Positions 16,636-25,786 are shown, numbered from the stretch's first letter. The stretch: DNA of 34,744 nucleotides from Frigoribacterium sp. ACAM 257 (GCF_007954365.1 NZ_VOLO01000009.1:1-34744), one strand, 5' to 3'. Numbers and translations are program-made. Notes: generated by a model from the letters alone, not told the origin.

Positions 16636-17586
16636 TCAGGAGCGGACGGAGGCCTCGGCGGCGGCATCGATGCAGTGACCGATCCCCTGCAACACGCCGA
16701 CGCGGGGCTGGTAGCCGAGCACACGACGCGCACGGCCGCAGCTGGCGACCCGGTTCTCGACCTCGATCTCACGCGGCCGGCCGAGGTCGGCCGGCTCGGT
16801 CGAGACGATCGAGCTCGCCGACCCGGCGAGGTCGACGACCGCGCTCGCGAGAGCCCCGATGGTCCAGGTCTCGTGACCCGAGATGTTGAACAGCCGCTCG
16901 TCGCCGTCGTGTGCCGCGGCACGCAGGAGACCCTCGACGAAGTCGTCGACGTAGGTGAAGGTGCGCAGCTGGTCGCCCGAGTCGACGACCGTGAGGTCGT
17001 CTCCGGAGAGGGCCTGCTCGACGAACCTCGTGACGACGAAGTCGGTGCGCTGCCCAGGCCCGTAGACGTTGAAGGGCCGCACGACGATCCCGTCGAGCCG
17101 GCCCGCCGCCGTCCTGGCCGACACGAGTTCCTCGGCGTCTCGCTTGGCCTGCCCGTAGGCGGAGAGCGGAGCGAGCGGCGACTTCTCGACGAGGGGGAAG
17201 GCGGTCGACTGACCGTAGACCTCGGAGGACGACACGTAGACGAACCGCACGCCCGACAAGCTCTCGACCAGGTCGACGAACTGGGTCGTCATGCCGAGGA
17301 TCGCCCGGCGCGTCGCCGCCGGGTCGCTGGCGGCGGCCACGACGCCGACGACCGAGGCCAGGTGGACGACCATGTCGGGCCGGACCTCGGCGAGCTCGGC
17401 GGCGGTCAGGTTCGCGGCGTCGCCGAGCCGATGCTCGTAGCCGGGGCCCTCGTAGCCCTGCCGGATGTCGATCCCGACGACCGTCGCGCCAGCCTGCAGG
17501 AGGCGCGGAACGAGCGCGGAACCGATGAACCCGGCGGCCCCGGTGACGAGGATGCGGCGGCCGGCGTAGGAGGAGAGATCGTTCAC
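16636..17586 (-). CDS. NAD-dependent sugar epimerase/dehydratase (extended SDR)
   Basis: The protein has 316 residues from GTG 17586. The Rossmann motif is ILVTGAAGFIGSALV, and the catalytic motifs are YVSSSEVYGQ and YGQAK (YxxxK); VVRPFNVYGPGQRTDFVV follows, as in GalE/RmlB-type enzymes acting on nucleotide sugars. Cytosolic. It is the third gene of a run with a PglE-like aminotransferase and a sugar dehydrogenase (71 bp gap), so it probably remodels a nucleotide sugar for the surface polysaccharide. Epimerase versus 4,6-dehydratase cannot be settled by eye, though no typical TDEVYG dehydratase triad is seen. Confidence 0.87.
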   Translation of the reverse strand: MNDLSSYAGRRILVTGAAGFIGSALVPRLLQAGATVVGIDIRQGYEGPGYEHRLGDAANLTAAELAEVRPDMVVHLASVVGVVAAASDPAATRRAILGMTTQFVDLVESLSGVRFVYVSSSEVYGQSTAFPLVEKSPLAPLSAYGQAKRDAEELVSARTAAGRLDGIVVRPFNVYGPGQRTDFVVTRFVEQALSGDDLTVVDSGDQLRTFTYVDDFVEGLLRAAAHDGDERLFNISGHETWTIGALASAVVDLAGSASSIVSTEPADLGRPREIEVENRVASCGRARRVLGYQPRVGVLQGIGHCIDAAAEASVRS

Positions 17587-17657
17587 GTTCGTGCTTTCTG
17601 GTCGGGAGGAAGGGGAAGAGACGGGGGATGCCGAACGCGGGCGGCGAGGTGCGGTGC

Positions 17658-18923
17658 TCACAGCACCACGCGCGAGCCCTCGTCGACGACGTTGCGGGTG
17701 TCGAGCACGAGGCGGCCGCACAGGGCCGACAGGTCGACGTCGCTGTGCATCGTCAGGACGACGGCCACGTCGGCCTCGGCCGCCGTCGCGTCGTCGAGCT
17801 CGGCGCGGGCCACGCCGGCCGGCCAGTCGCGGTCGGAGACGTGCGGGTCGACCGCGGTGACGACGGCCCCGCGAGCCGCGAGGATGCGGGCGACGCGGAC
17901 GGCGGGTGCCTCGCGGACGTCGCCGCTGTCGGCCTTGTAGGCGAGGCCCACGAGCAGCACCCGTGCCCCGCGGACGGCCTTCGACTCGTCGTTGAGGAGG
18001 GCCTCGAGGCGTCGGACGACGTACTCGGGCATGCCCTCGTTGACCTCGTTCGCCAGGTCGACGAACCGCAGGGAGCGCCCCAGCTTGCGCCGCACCTCCC
18101 ACGAGAGGTAGCTCGGATCGACGGGGAGGCAGTGACCGCCGACCCCCGGACCGGGCAGGAACTTCATGAAGCCGAACGGCTTCGTGCCGGCGGCCTCGAG
18201 GGCCTGCCAGATGTTGATGCCGAGGTCGTGGGCGGCGAGGGCCAGCTCGTTCACCAGCGCGATGTTCACGTGTCGGAAGGTGTTCTCGATCAGCTTCGCG
18301 AGCTCGGCCTCGCGGGTGCCGGCGACGGGCACCGTGACGTCGACGAGGGCGTCGTAGAGCTTCGTCACCTCGGCGAGCGAGGCGTCGTCGATCCCCGAGA
18401 CGATCTTCGGCGTCGTCCGGAACGTCCAGTCGGGATTGCCCGGGTCGATGCGCTCAGGCGAGAAGCCGACGTGGAAGTCGCAGCCGGCGGACAGGCCGCT
18501 GACGGTCTCGAGGATGGGCACCAGCACCTCGACGGTGGTGCCGGGCGAGGTCGTCGACTCGAGGACCACGGTCGCGCCTGGACGCAGCACGGCACCGAGA
18601 GTGCGTGCCGCCGACTCGATGTAGCTGAGGTCGGGCAGGGTCTCGCGCAGCGGCGTCGGGACGCTGATGATGGCGTAGTCGAACCCGTCGATCCCGTCGA
18701 GCGTCGAGCACGGGGCGTACCGGCCGGTGGCGAGGGCGTCGGCGACCTGGCTGTCAGCGACGTCCTCGACGAACGAGATGCCGGACGACAGGGCGTCGAC
18801 GCGACCGAGGTCGGTGTCGACGCCGGTCACGGCGAAGCCGGCCTCGACGGCACGCATGGCGAGGGGAAGGCCCACGTAGCCCTGACCGAGCACGATCAGG
18901 CGAGGACGAGAGGTGGAGGACAT
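17658..18923 (-). CDS. Nucleotide-sugar 6-dehydrogenase (UDP-GlcNAc/UDP-Glc type), first copy
   Basis: The protein has 421 residues. The NAD-binding loop is VLGQGYVGLP (13-18), the central region has LESTTSPGTT and VGFSPERIDPGN, and the active-site cysteine is Cys265 in GVGGHCLPVDP; the C-terminal UDP-binding domain has LLVGLAYKADSGDVREAPA. It oxidises the C6 hydroxyl of a UDP sugar to a uronate using two NAD. ATG 18923 has AAAGG at a good distance. It lies 79 bp after the aminotransferase gene. The GNPDW and KADSGDVREAP patterns resemble WbpA/TuaD relatives; substrate not certain. Confidence 0.9.
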   Translation of the reverse strand: MSSTSRPRLIVLGQGYVGLPLAMRAVEAGFAVTGVDTDLGRVDALSSGISFVEDVADSQVADALATGRYAPCSTLDGIDGFDYAIISVPTPLRETLPDLSYIESAARTLGAVLRPGATVVLESTTSPGTTVEVLVPILETVSGLSAGCDFHVGFSPERIDPGNPDWTFRTTPKIVSGIDDASLAEVTKLYDALVDVTVPVAGTREAELAKLIENTFRHVNIALVNELALAAHDLGINIWQALEAAGTKPFGFMKFLPGPGVGGHCLPVDPSYLSWEVRRKLGRSLRFVDLANEVNEGMPEYVVRRLEALLNDESKAVRGARVLLVGLAYKADSGDVREAPAVRVARILAARGAVVTAVDPHVSDRDWPAGVARAELDDATAAEADVAVVLTMHSDVDLSALCGRLVLDTRNVVDEGSRVVL

Positions 18924-19002
18924 GGCGACCTTTCGAGGTGTGCGCTGGGTGAGGGCGCCGGGGAGGAAGGGAGCGGGGAGGTTGGGGCGGGACGGGAGAG
19001 CG

Positions 19003-20127
19003 TCAGGCGCTCGTGAGCGCCGGACGGAGGACGGTGAGCACGCGTTCGATCTCGCCGTCGGACAACGCGGACCCGCTGGGGAGGGTGAGCCCGTGGTCGA
19101 AGAGACGTTCACCGGCGCCCGTGGCGAGTCGGCCTGCGTCGGAGAAGACCGGCTGGAGGTGCATGGGCTTCCAGAGGCGACGCGTCTCGATGTCGGCCGC
19201 CGCGAGCGCTCGCCCGACCGGGGCCGCCTTCTCAGCGTCGTCGAAGACGATCGACGTGAGCCACGCGTTGTCGTCAGCGTCGATGCCGTCGTGGAGGACA
19301 CGCACGCCCTCGACGCCGCGGACGAGTGCGCGGTACTCGTCGCGAACGGCGCGGCGGCGGGCGATCATCTCGTCCAGGCGAGTGAGCTGTGCACGGCCGA
19401 GGGCCGCGAGCACGTTGCTGAGGCGGTAGTTGTACCCGATCTCGGCGTGCTCGTAGTGGGCGAAGGGGAGCTTGGCCTGGCTCGCCACCCGGCGGGCGTC
19501 GTCAGCCAGCTCGAGGTCGTCGGTCAGCAGCATGCCACCGCCCGACGTCGTCATGATCTTGTTGCCGTTGAACGAGACGGCCGAGGCCCGGCCGAACGAC
19601 CCCGCAGCCCGGCCGCCGAGCGAGGCCCCCAGCGACTCGGCGCTGTCGCACAGCACGGGGACCTCGTACCGGTCGGCGATGCCCTGGATGCGCTCGAGAT
19701 CGGCGACCTGTCCGTAGATGTCGACCGGCAGCACGGCCGAGACGCGACGGCCCGCAGCGTGGAGCCCGCTCATCGCCTCGTCGAGCAGGTCCGGGCACAT
19801 GTTGCCGGTCTGCGGATCGGAGTCCACGAAGAAGGGCCGAGCGCCCGCGTGCACGACGGCGTTGGCGGTGGCCGCGAACGTGAAGGTCGACGTGACCACC
19901 GTCGTGCCGGGGCAGACGCCGAGCCCTCTGAGGCCCAGGTGCAGCGCAGCTGTCCCCGACGAGAGTGCCACGCCGTGGGCGACGCCCACGCGGTCGGCGA
20001 TGTCGCGCTCGAACGCATCGACCTCGGGCCCCAGGGGAGCCACCCACCCTGAGCGCAGGGCGGCGTCGACGGCATCGCGTTCGAGCTGGCCCACATCGGG
20101 GGCCGAGAGGTTGATGCGGGTGGTCAT
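19003..20127 (-). CDS. DegT/DnrJ-family sugar aminotransferase, PglE-like
   Basis: The protein has 374 residues, a PLP enzyme of the sugar aminotransferase fold. SSGTAALHLGL binds cofactor phosphate, LCDSAESLGA carries the Asp of the pyridoxal ring, and Lys190 in VSFNGNKIMTTSGGGML is the PLP lysine. The SFNGNK-TTSGGG pattern is typical of PglE-type enzymes making UDP-4-amino-4,6-dideoxy-GlcNAc. With the PglC- and PglD-like genes at 25.9-27.3 kb this suggests a bacillosamine-like sugar; the needed 4,6-dehydratase is not in the window. ATG 20127 has AAGGAG 4 nt upstream and an AT-rich promoter behind it. Confidence 0.87.
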   Translation of the reverse strand: MTTRINLSAPDVGQLERDAVDAALRSGWVAPLGPEVDAFERDIADRVGVAHGVALSSGTAALHLGLRGLGVCPGTTVVTSTFTFAATANAVVHAGARPFFVDSDPQTGNMCPDLLDEAMSGLHAAGRRVSAVLPVDIYGQVADLERIQGIADRYEVPVLCDSAESLGASLGGRAAGSFGRASAVSFNGNKIMTTSGGGMLLTDDLELADDARRVASQAKLPFAHYEHAEIGYNYRLSNVLAALGRAQLTRLDEMIARRRAVRDEYRALVRGVEGVRVLHDGIDADDNAWLTSIVFDDAEKAAPVGRALAAADIETRRLWKPMHLQPVFSDAGRLATGAGERLFDHGLTLPSGSALSDGEIERVLTVLRPALTSA

Positions 20128-20155
20128 GAGGCTCCTTGTGGTCGACGCACTTCGT

Positions 20156-20188
20156 ATATTACACACGATGTAGATATCAGTAAATATC
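20156..20188 (-). promoter_or_regulatory. AT-rich promoter with operator-like dyad
   Basis: On the minus strand TTTACT (20184-20179) and TAATAT (20161-20156) are 17 bp apart. A dyad GATAT-N6-ATATC (20173-20188) covers the -35, which suggests control by a DNA-binding protein. The leader is about 22 nt and carries the AAGGAG Shine-Dalgarno sequence. Confidence 0.6.
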
Positions 20189-20303
20189 AAAAGGGAAGAA
20201 TCTCTGACCTGTGGTCTTCCGTCGCGACCGGGACACCGGGCGAGGACGAGCCGACATCGAGTGGAGACGTCCACGCCGGCCCTCCGCGTCTCGCTCCCCG
20301 CGC

Positions 20304-21644
20304 TCAGCGGCTCCCTCGGTCGGCCGTCGCCCCGTCCGCGTCCCGCACGGCCCTCAGGACGAGGAGCAGCAGCGCGCCGTAGCTGACGACGGAGGCCGCC
20401 GACCAGGCGATCACCGACGTGGTCAGACCCGCCCCGGTGAGACCCGAGGCCACGATCGCGCCCGAGGTCACCACGAGGCGGCCGACGTCCCACCCGAGCT
20501 GCGCCCCTTGTCGTTCGAGCAGCGGCAGGAGGCGCGACAGAGGCGACGCGACCACCTGCGCCGCGAACGCGGGCGCCATCACGATCGTCATGGTCGACGC
20601 TCCCGACCAGGCCCGGCCGAACACGGCCGGGAAGACGACAGGGGCGGCGATCACGCAGACCACGAGTCCGATCCCGGCGAGTGCCCCCAGGGGAAGCAGG
20701 ATGCGCCTCACCGAGGCGCCTGCCGTCGCCTCGTGACGCCTGACGACGGCGCCGGTCTGCCCGTCGATCTGCAGCCCGACGGCGTCCGCCACCATCCCGA
20801 CCGGAGCGCCGAGCACCCTCATCGTGAGAGCCAGGGCCCCGATCGCCGGCGAGCCGTGCAGGGCAGAGAGCAGGAGGAGGGGAGCTTGCTGGCCGAGGAC
20901 GTTGAGCAGGCTGGACCACGTGCTGACGAGGGGGAAGCGCCGGTACCGGAACGCCACGGCCTTCACGAGGCGTCCGGAGGCCAGGCGGCGGGGCCGGCTC
21001 GTGTCGCCGTGGCGGCGGGCCGCTCGAGTTCGGCCCGCCGTGCCGACCAGCGCCGCGGCTCGCCCGGCGGCCAGGCCCAGGACCAGGCCCGTCGGCCCGC
21101 CGAGCGGCGCGAGCACCACGTTGCAGGTCACCTGCCCCGCCCCCTGGAGCACGTTGCGCCAGCCCAGGGCGGTGTACCGCCGGCTCCGGGCGAGGCTGCT
21201 CGTCACCACCCTCTGGAGGGCGACGACCAGCACGGTCACCGGGCAGACCCACCAGGCGTCGACGAGCAACGACGTGTCCGTCACGCTCGCCCAGAGATGC
21301 CGGCCGGTCCAGGCGACGACCGCCGCGACGGAGCTGACGGCCACGACGCTCACGACGGCGAGCAGCACGACGGCTCGTGCGGCGCCCTCCGCCCGAGGGA
21401 CCACGATCGCGCGGTCCCAGCCGAGAGGCGCGACGGCGCCGACGATGGTGGAGAGGGCGGTCACGACGGCGAGGGCCCCCAGATCGGCTGGACCGTAGAG
21501 ACGCGTGATGAGAGGCGAGGCTGCGAGCACCAGGAACTGCCCGACGAGGCTGCCGGCCAGCACCCTCGCCGTGGGGCGCGCGACGGCGTGGCGCAGCCGC
21601 CCCCCCACGCCGACCCGCGACCGGGACGGGTCGGCGGCGGTCAC
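20304..21644 (-). CDS. Wzx-like polysaccharide flippase (MOP superfamily)
   Basis: The protein has 446 residues and about 12-14 hydrophobic segments, with a basic N-terminus and the family-like opening VGQFLVLAASPLITRLYGPADLGALAVV. A short soluble stretch (TRAARRHGDTSRPRRLASGR) divides two bundles. Flippases of this type move undecaprenyl-pyrophosphate-linked repeat units to the outside of the membrane. GTG 21644 overlaps the stop of the sugar dehydrogenase, making it the last gene of the wbp-like operon. The next 176 bp (20128-20303) hold only the promoter of the following gene and a small palindrome (GTGGA-GACG-TCCAC). Confidence 0.87.
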   Translation of the reverse strand: MTAADPSRSRVGVGGRLRHAVARPTARVLAGSLVGQFLVLAASPLITRLYGPADLGALAVVTALSTIVGAVAPLGWDRAIVVPRAEGAARAVVLLAVVSVVAVSSVAAVVAWTGRHLWASVTDTSLLVDAWWVCPVTVLVVALQRVVTSSLARSRRYTALGWRNVLQGAGQVTCNVVLAPLGGPTGLVLGLAAGRAAALVGTAGRTRAARRHGDTSRPRRLASGRLVKAVAFRYRRFPLVSTWSSLLNVLGQQAPLLLLSALHGSPAIGALALTMRVLGAPVGMVADAVGLQIDGQTGAVVRRHEATAGASVRRILLPLGALAGIGLVVCVIAAPVVFPAVFGRAWSGASTMTIVMAPAFAAQVVASPLSRLLPLLERQGAQLGWDVGRLVVTSGAIVASGLTGAGLTTSVIAWSAASVVSYGALLLLVLRAVRDADGATADRGSR

Positions 21645-22972
21645 GCCGACGCGGCGACGGCCTGACCGAGCCTCGCTGTCACGGTGCCGTCACCGATGGT
21701 GGCGACGAAGGCCGACGGCCAGGCGGCCGCATCGACCACACGACGACCGTCGACGACCGATCGCACTCCGGGGACGTCGCCGTCGTACCAGTCCTGGTAC
21801 TCGGCGTGGTCGGCCTGCACCACGACGGCGTCGGCGGGCTCACCACGGTGGTAGGCCTCGAAGCCCAGCGACGCGATCTCGTCGTCGCTGTAGAGCGGGT
21901 CGTGGACCATCACCCGCGCGCCGAGCTCCGCCACGGCCGCGACGGTGTCGAAGACGCCCGAGAAGGCGGTCTCCTTCACCCCTCCACGGTAGGCGGCACC
22001 GAGCACGACGACGGTCTGGCCGTCGAGGCGTCCGTGCACCCGACGCAGCAGGTCGGCCGCGTGCCCGGGCATGGCCGCGTTGCGCGCGCGAGCTGCACGG
22101 ACCGTCTCGGCGTCGGGGTCGTTCCAGAGGTAGAGGCGCGGGTAGACCGGGATGCAGTGGCCGCCGACCGCGATGCCCGGTTGGTGGATGTGGCTGAAGG
22201 GCTGCGAGTTGCACGCCTCGATCACCCCGGCGACGTCGACGCCCACGGTCTCGGCGTAGCGCGCGAACTCGTTCGCGAGCCCGATGTTGACGTCACGGTA
22301 GGTCGTCTCCGCCAGCTTGGCCATCTCAGCGGCCTCGGCGGATCCGAGGTCCCAGACGCCGTTCGGCCGCACCAGGTCGGGACGCTCGTCGAACTGCAGC
22401 ACCGACTCGTAGAACTCGACGGCACGCCGGGCCCCCTCAGCCGACAGCCCGCCCACGAGCTTGGGATAGCGACGCAGGTCGGCGAACACGCGGCCCGTCA
22501 GGACGCGCTCGGGCGAGAACGCCACGTGGAAGTCGACGCCCTCGCGCAGGCCGCTTCCCGCCTCGAGACGAGGTGCCCACCGTGAGCGAGTCGTGCCCAC
22601 GGGCAACGTGGTCTCGTAGGCGACGAGCGTGCCGGGTGTCAGCACCGACGCGAGCGACTCCGTCGCCGCGTCCATCCAGCCGAAGTCCGGCTGTGCCTCG
22701 TCGTCGACGAAGAGGGGCACGACGACCACGGCGACGTCGCTGCCGGGGACGGCGTCGGCGTAGTCGGTCGTGGCGCGGAGGGATCCGGAGGCGACCACCT
22801 CGGCGAGGCGGCGGGCGAGATCGTGCTCGCCGGGGAACGGCTCGAGGCCGGTGGCGACCTGCTCGACGACGCGGGGCGACACGTCGACGCCGACGACGGT
22901 GTGGCCGGAGGAGGCGTACTGGACGGCGAGGGGAAGGCCGATCTTGCCGAGTCCGATGACGGTGATGTTCAT
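21641..22972 (-). CDS. Nucleotide-sugar 6-dehydrogenase, second copy (WbpA/WecC-like)
   Basis: The protein has 443 residues. NAD loop VIGLGKIGLP (GLGKIG), YETTLPVGTT, HVAFSPERVLTGR, and the active-site Cys273 in AVGGHCIPVYP; the C-terminal domain has VLGAAYRGGVKETAFSG. The SPERVLTGR and GGHCIPVYP forms are those of UDP-GlcNAc/UDP-ManNAc dehydrogenases. It lies 35 bp after the WbpB-like gene and overlaps the flippase gene, so it is the likely first enzyme of the pathway: UDP-GlcNAc to UDP-GlcNAcA. ATG 22972 has AGGAA upstream. The other dehydrogenase shares its design but is clearly divergent. Confidence 0.9.
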   Translation of the reverse strand: MNITVIGLGKIGLPLAVQYASSGHTVVGVDVSPRVVEQVATGLEPFPGEHDLARRLAEVVASGSLRATTDYADAVPGSDVAVVVVPLFVDDEAQPDFGWMDAATESLASVLTPGTLVAYETTLPVGTTRSRWAPRLEAGSGLREGVDFHVAFSPERVLTGRVFADLRRYPKLVGGLSAEGARRAVEFYESVLQFDERPDLVRPNGVWDLGSAEAAEMAKLAETTYRDVNIGLANEFARYAETVGVDVAGVIEACNSQPFSHIHQPGIAVGGHCIPVYPRLYLWNDPDAETVRAARARNAAMPGHAADLLRRVHGRLDGQTVVVLGAAYRGGVKETAFSGVFDTVAAVAELGARVMVHDPLYSDDEIASLGFEAYHRGEPADAVVVQADHAEYQDWYDGDVPGVRSVVDGRRVVDAAAWPSAFVATIGDGTVTARLGQAVAASA

Positions 22973-23007
22973 GGGTTCCTGCTCTGTCTGGGTGGGGTCG
23001 GCCGGGG

Positions 23008-24024
23008 TCAGGCCGAGATCAAGGAGGCGCGGGGGTCGACGGGCTGGCCCGTCGACGCAGAGCGGATGGTCGCCTCGGCGACCCGAAGCGTGGCGAGGCC
23101 CTCGCTCAGGGTCACGATCCGCGAGGGCCCGTCACCGCGGACGGCATCTCGGAACGCCTCGTGCTCGACGACGAGGGGCTCTCTCTTGGTCAGCGCGAAG
23201 CGCGTCATGGAGCCCTCGGCGACTCCGCGGAACGCGGAGACCGCGTCCCAGGACGTGTCGATGGTCCCGTTCTCGTAGAACGTGAGATCAGCCGTGAGGG
23301 TGTCGGCGACGAAGGAACCTCGCGATCCGGTGACGATCGTCAGGCGCTCCTTGAAGGGTGAGAGCCAGTTGACCAGATGGTTGGTCACGGTGCCGTCCTC
23401 GAGCTGGCCCGAGAAGGCGACCAGGTCTTCGTGCAGCCGACCGCTCTTGTGGGCGGCCTGCCCGTAGACGCTGCGGAACGGGCTGCGCGCCAGCCAGGCG
23501 GTCAGGTCGATGTCGTGCGTGGCGAGGTCCTTGACGACGCCCACGTCGGCGATGCGGGAGGGGAACGGCCCCTGCCGTCGCGTCGCGATCTGGTGGACGT
23601 CACCGGCCTCGCCGGCCTCGAGACGCTCTCGCAGGGACTGCAGCGCCGGGTTGTAGCGCTCGATGTGCCCCACGGCGCCGACGAGTCCTCGGCTCTCGAA
23701 CGCGTCGACGAGGCGCTCGGCGGCGGCGACGTCGTGCGCCACGGGCTTCTCGATCAGGGCGTGCACCCCCGCCTCGGCGAGCTGCATCGCGACGCCCTCG
23801 TGCCAAGCCGTCGGCACTGCCACGACCGCCGCGTCGATGCCGAGGCGCAGCAGGCGCTCGACGCTGTCAACGAGGGGGAGGCCGCCGGCCGCACCGTGCG
23901 GGTCGCCGCACGAGTCGGCCACACCGACCAGTTCGACGCCGTCGACCGAACGGAGGACGCGTGCGTGGTGGCGACCCATCATGCCGAGGCCGACCAAGCC
24001 CGTGCGCACGAGCCGCGCGCTCAT
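23008..24024 (-). CDS. Gfo/Idh/MocA oxidoreductase, WbpB/WlbA-like
   Basis: The protein has 338 residues. N-terminal NAD domain VGLGMMGRHHARVL (12-17 loop), the EKP motif at 92-94 (ALIEKPVAHD) with the catalytic lysine, and VKDLATHDIDLTAWL with the conserved His/Asp. By its neighbours it should oxidise C3 of UDP-GlcNAcA to the 3-keto sugar, the WbpB/WlbA step. ATG 24024 overlaps the aminotransferase stop by 4 bp (ATGA). The frame is open far upstream in the antisense of nothing else, but that part is an out-of-frame reading of the aminotransferase gene. Confidence 0.88.
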   Translation of the reverse strand: MSARLVRTGLVGLGMMGRHHARVLRSVDGVELVGVADSCGDPHGAAGGLPLVDSVERLLRLGIDAAVVAVPTAWHEGVAMQLAEAGVHALIEKPVAHDVAAAERLVDAFESRGLVGAVGHIERYNPALQSLRERLEAGEAGDVHQIATRRQGPFPSRIADVGVVKDLATHDIDLTAWLARSPFRSVYGQAAHKSGRLHEDLVAFSGQLEDGTVTNHLVNWLSPFKERLTIVTGSRGSFVADTLTADLTFYENGTIDTSWDAVSAFRGVAEGSMTRFALTKREPLVVEHEAFRDAVRGDGPSRIVTLSEGLATLRVAEATIRSASTGQPVDPRASLISA

Positions 24025-25121
24025 CGGCCTGCTCCGGCGACGGACTCGACGGCCTCGACGATGCGGTCGAGGTCGCCGTCGGTGACGGACGGGTGCACCG
24101 GCAACGAGAGCGCTTCTCGGGCGGCGCGTTCTGTCTCGGGCAAGTGGAGGTCGGCACGGAAGGACGGCAGGCGGTGGACGGGCGTCGGGTAGTAGACGCC
24201 CGTGCCGATGCCGTGCTCGAGCTCGAGGGCACGAGCGAAGCCGTCGCGGTCGTCGGCCACCCGCACGGTGTACTGGTGGAAGACGTGGGTCGCCTCGGTC
24301 GCCACCGTGGGCGTGGTGACGGACGCGATGCCCTCGGACAGTCGGGCGGCGGCGAAGCGGCGGCGCTCGGTCCAGGCGGCGAGCTTGCGCAGCTGCACCC
24401 GTCCGATGGCGGCGTGGAGGTCGGTCATGCGGACGTTGAAGCCGACGACCTCGTTCGCGTACCGCTTCTCCATGCCCTGGTTGCGCAGCAGGCGGAGCAG
24501 GCGCTCGATGCCCTGGTCGGCCACCGAGATCATGCCGCCCTCGCCCGAGGTCATGTTCTTCGTGGGGTAGAGGCTGAAGGCACCGGCGACGCCGAAGGTG
24601 CCGACCGGCTGGCCGCCCCACGTGGCGCCGTGGGCCTGCGCGGCGTCTTCGAGCACGAGCAGGCCGTTCTCGTCGGCCAGCTGCGAGAGGGCCGTCATGT
24701 CGGCCGGGTGCCCGTACAGGTGCACGGGCATGACGGCGCGCGTGCGGGGGGTCAGGGCACCGCGCACCGAGTCGACGTCGAGGTTGAAGTGCAGGGGCTC
24801 GATGTCGGCGAAGACCGGAGTCGCGCCGACCAGGGCGACGGCGTTCGCGGTCGCGGCGAAGGTGAACGACGGCACGATCACCTCGTCGCCGGGGCCGATG
24901 CCTGCGGCCAGCAGGCCGAGGTGCAGGGCCGTCGTGCCCGAGTTCACGGCGACGCTGGGTCGCCCGTCGAGCAACTCGGCCGAGAACTCGCGCTCGAACG
25001 CGGCGACCTCGGGGCCCTGGGCGAGCATGCCGGTCGCCATGACGGCGTCGACGGCGCGCCGTTCGTCGTCGCCGATGAGCGGCTTCGCCGCGGGGATGGG
25101 CGTGGGGGTCGTTCGGGTCAT
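24021..25121 (-). CDS. DegT/DnrJ-family sugar aminotransferase, WbpE/WlbC-like
   Basis: The protein has 366 residues. VNSGTTALHLGLLAAGIGPGDEV is the phosphate-binding start of the PLP domain, LEDAAQAHGA carries the ring-binding Asp, and Lys188 in FSLYPTKNMTSGEGGM is the PLP lysine; this SxYPTKNMTxGEGGM form is the WbpE/WlbC type. It should transfer an amino group to C3 of UDP-3-keto-GlcNAcA, using glutamate. It is translationally coupled to both neighbours (ATGA at each end). ATG 25121 has a strong AGGAGGA 6-7 nt upstream. Confidence 0.9.
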   Translation of the reverse strand: MTRTTPTPIPAAKPLIGDDERRAVDAVMATGMLAQGPEVAAFEREFSAELLDGRPSVAVNSGTTALHLGLLAAGIGPGDEVIVPSFTFAATANAVALVGATPVFADIEPLHFNLDVDSVRGALTPRTRAVMPVHLYGHPADMTALSQLADENGLLVLEDAAQAHGATWGGQPVGTFGVAGAFSLYPTKNMTSGEGGMISVADQGIERLLRLLRNQGMEKRYANEVVGFNVRMTDLHAAIGRVQLRKLAAWTERRRFAAARLSEGIASVTTPTVATEATHVFHQYTVRVADDRDGFARALELEHGIGTGVYYPTPVHRLPSFRADLHLPETERAAREALSLPVHPSVTDGDLDRIVEAVESVAGAGR

Positions 25122-25786
25122 CGTCGTTCCTCCTGGAGGGCGCCGTCCACGACGCGGTAGCGGGTGCCCGTGACCGGGCAGATGAATGAGTCGCCGTCGG
25201 CGGCGAGGGGTGCACCGGCACGCCCGACCCAGCCGACGTGGCGGGCCGGGACACCGGCGACGAGGGAGTGGTCCGCGACGTCGCGGGTGACGACCGCACC
25301 GGCGGCCACCATGGCCCACCGACCGATCGACACGGGCGCGACGCAGACCGCCCGCGCACCGAGGGAGGCGCCGTCGCCGACCCGGACCCCGACGGGGGAC
25401 CAATCGGACGCGCTCTTCAGGGCACCGTCAGGGGTCACCGCCCGCGGGGTGCGGTCGTTCGTCAGGACGACCGCGGGGCCGACGAAGACGCCGTCGCCGA
25501 GCTCGGCCGGCTCGTAGACGAGGGCGTCGTTCTGGATCTTGCACCGGTCGCCGACGACGACGCCCGCCCCGACGTAGGCACCCCTGCCGATGATGCAGTC
25601 GTCGCCGACGCGGGCCCCCTCGCGGATCTGGGCGAGGTGCCAGACGCGCGTGCCGCGGCCGATGACCGCCCTGGCGTCGACGTCGGCCGACGCCGCGACG
25701 GGCGGGTCTTCGGGCGAGCGACGTCCGGCGGCGGCGGTCGCTGCGGTGGCGTCGTCAGGCGGGCTGGTGGCGGGTCTCGGGTCCAT
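25118..25786 (-). CDS. Left-handed beta-helix acetyltransferase, WbpD/WlbB-like
   Basis: The protein has 222 residues. After about 30 low-complexity residues, hexapeptide repeats run from ADVDARAVIGRGTRVWHLAQ to about residue 180 (IIGRGAYVGAGVVVGDRC, VFVGPAVVLTNDRTPRA, SLGARAVCVAPVSIGRWAMV). VWHLAQI and NDRTPRA are hallmarks of the WbpD/WlbB N-acetyltransferases that acetylate the 3-amino group to give UDP-2,3-diacetamido-2,3-dideoxyglucuronate. First gene of the minus-strand operon; GGAGGA precedes ATG 25786. The C-terminus (FICPVTGTRYRVVDG) is a small extra segment also seen in some homologues. Confidence 0.9.
   Translation of the reverse strand: MDPRPATSPPDDATAATAAAGRRSPEDPPVAASADVDARAVIGRGTRVWHLAQIREGARVGDDCIIGRGAYVGAGVVVGDRCKIQNDALVYEPAELGDGVFVGPAVVLTNDRTPRAVTPDGALKSASDWSPVGVRVGDGASLGARAVCVAPVSIGRWAMVAAGAVVTRDVADHSLVAGVPARHVGWVGRAGAPLAADGDSFICPVTGTRYRVVDGALQEERR

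Noticed and set aside
14268-16889. 873-codon plus-strand open frame across threonine aldolase, trpF and the epimerase
   Set aside because: It reads Arg/Pro-rich protein across three real genes in the wrong frames; typical GC-driven shadow.
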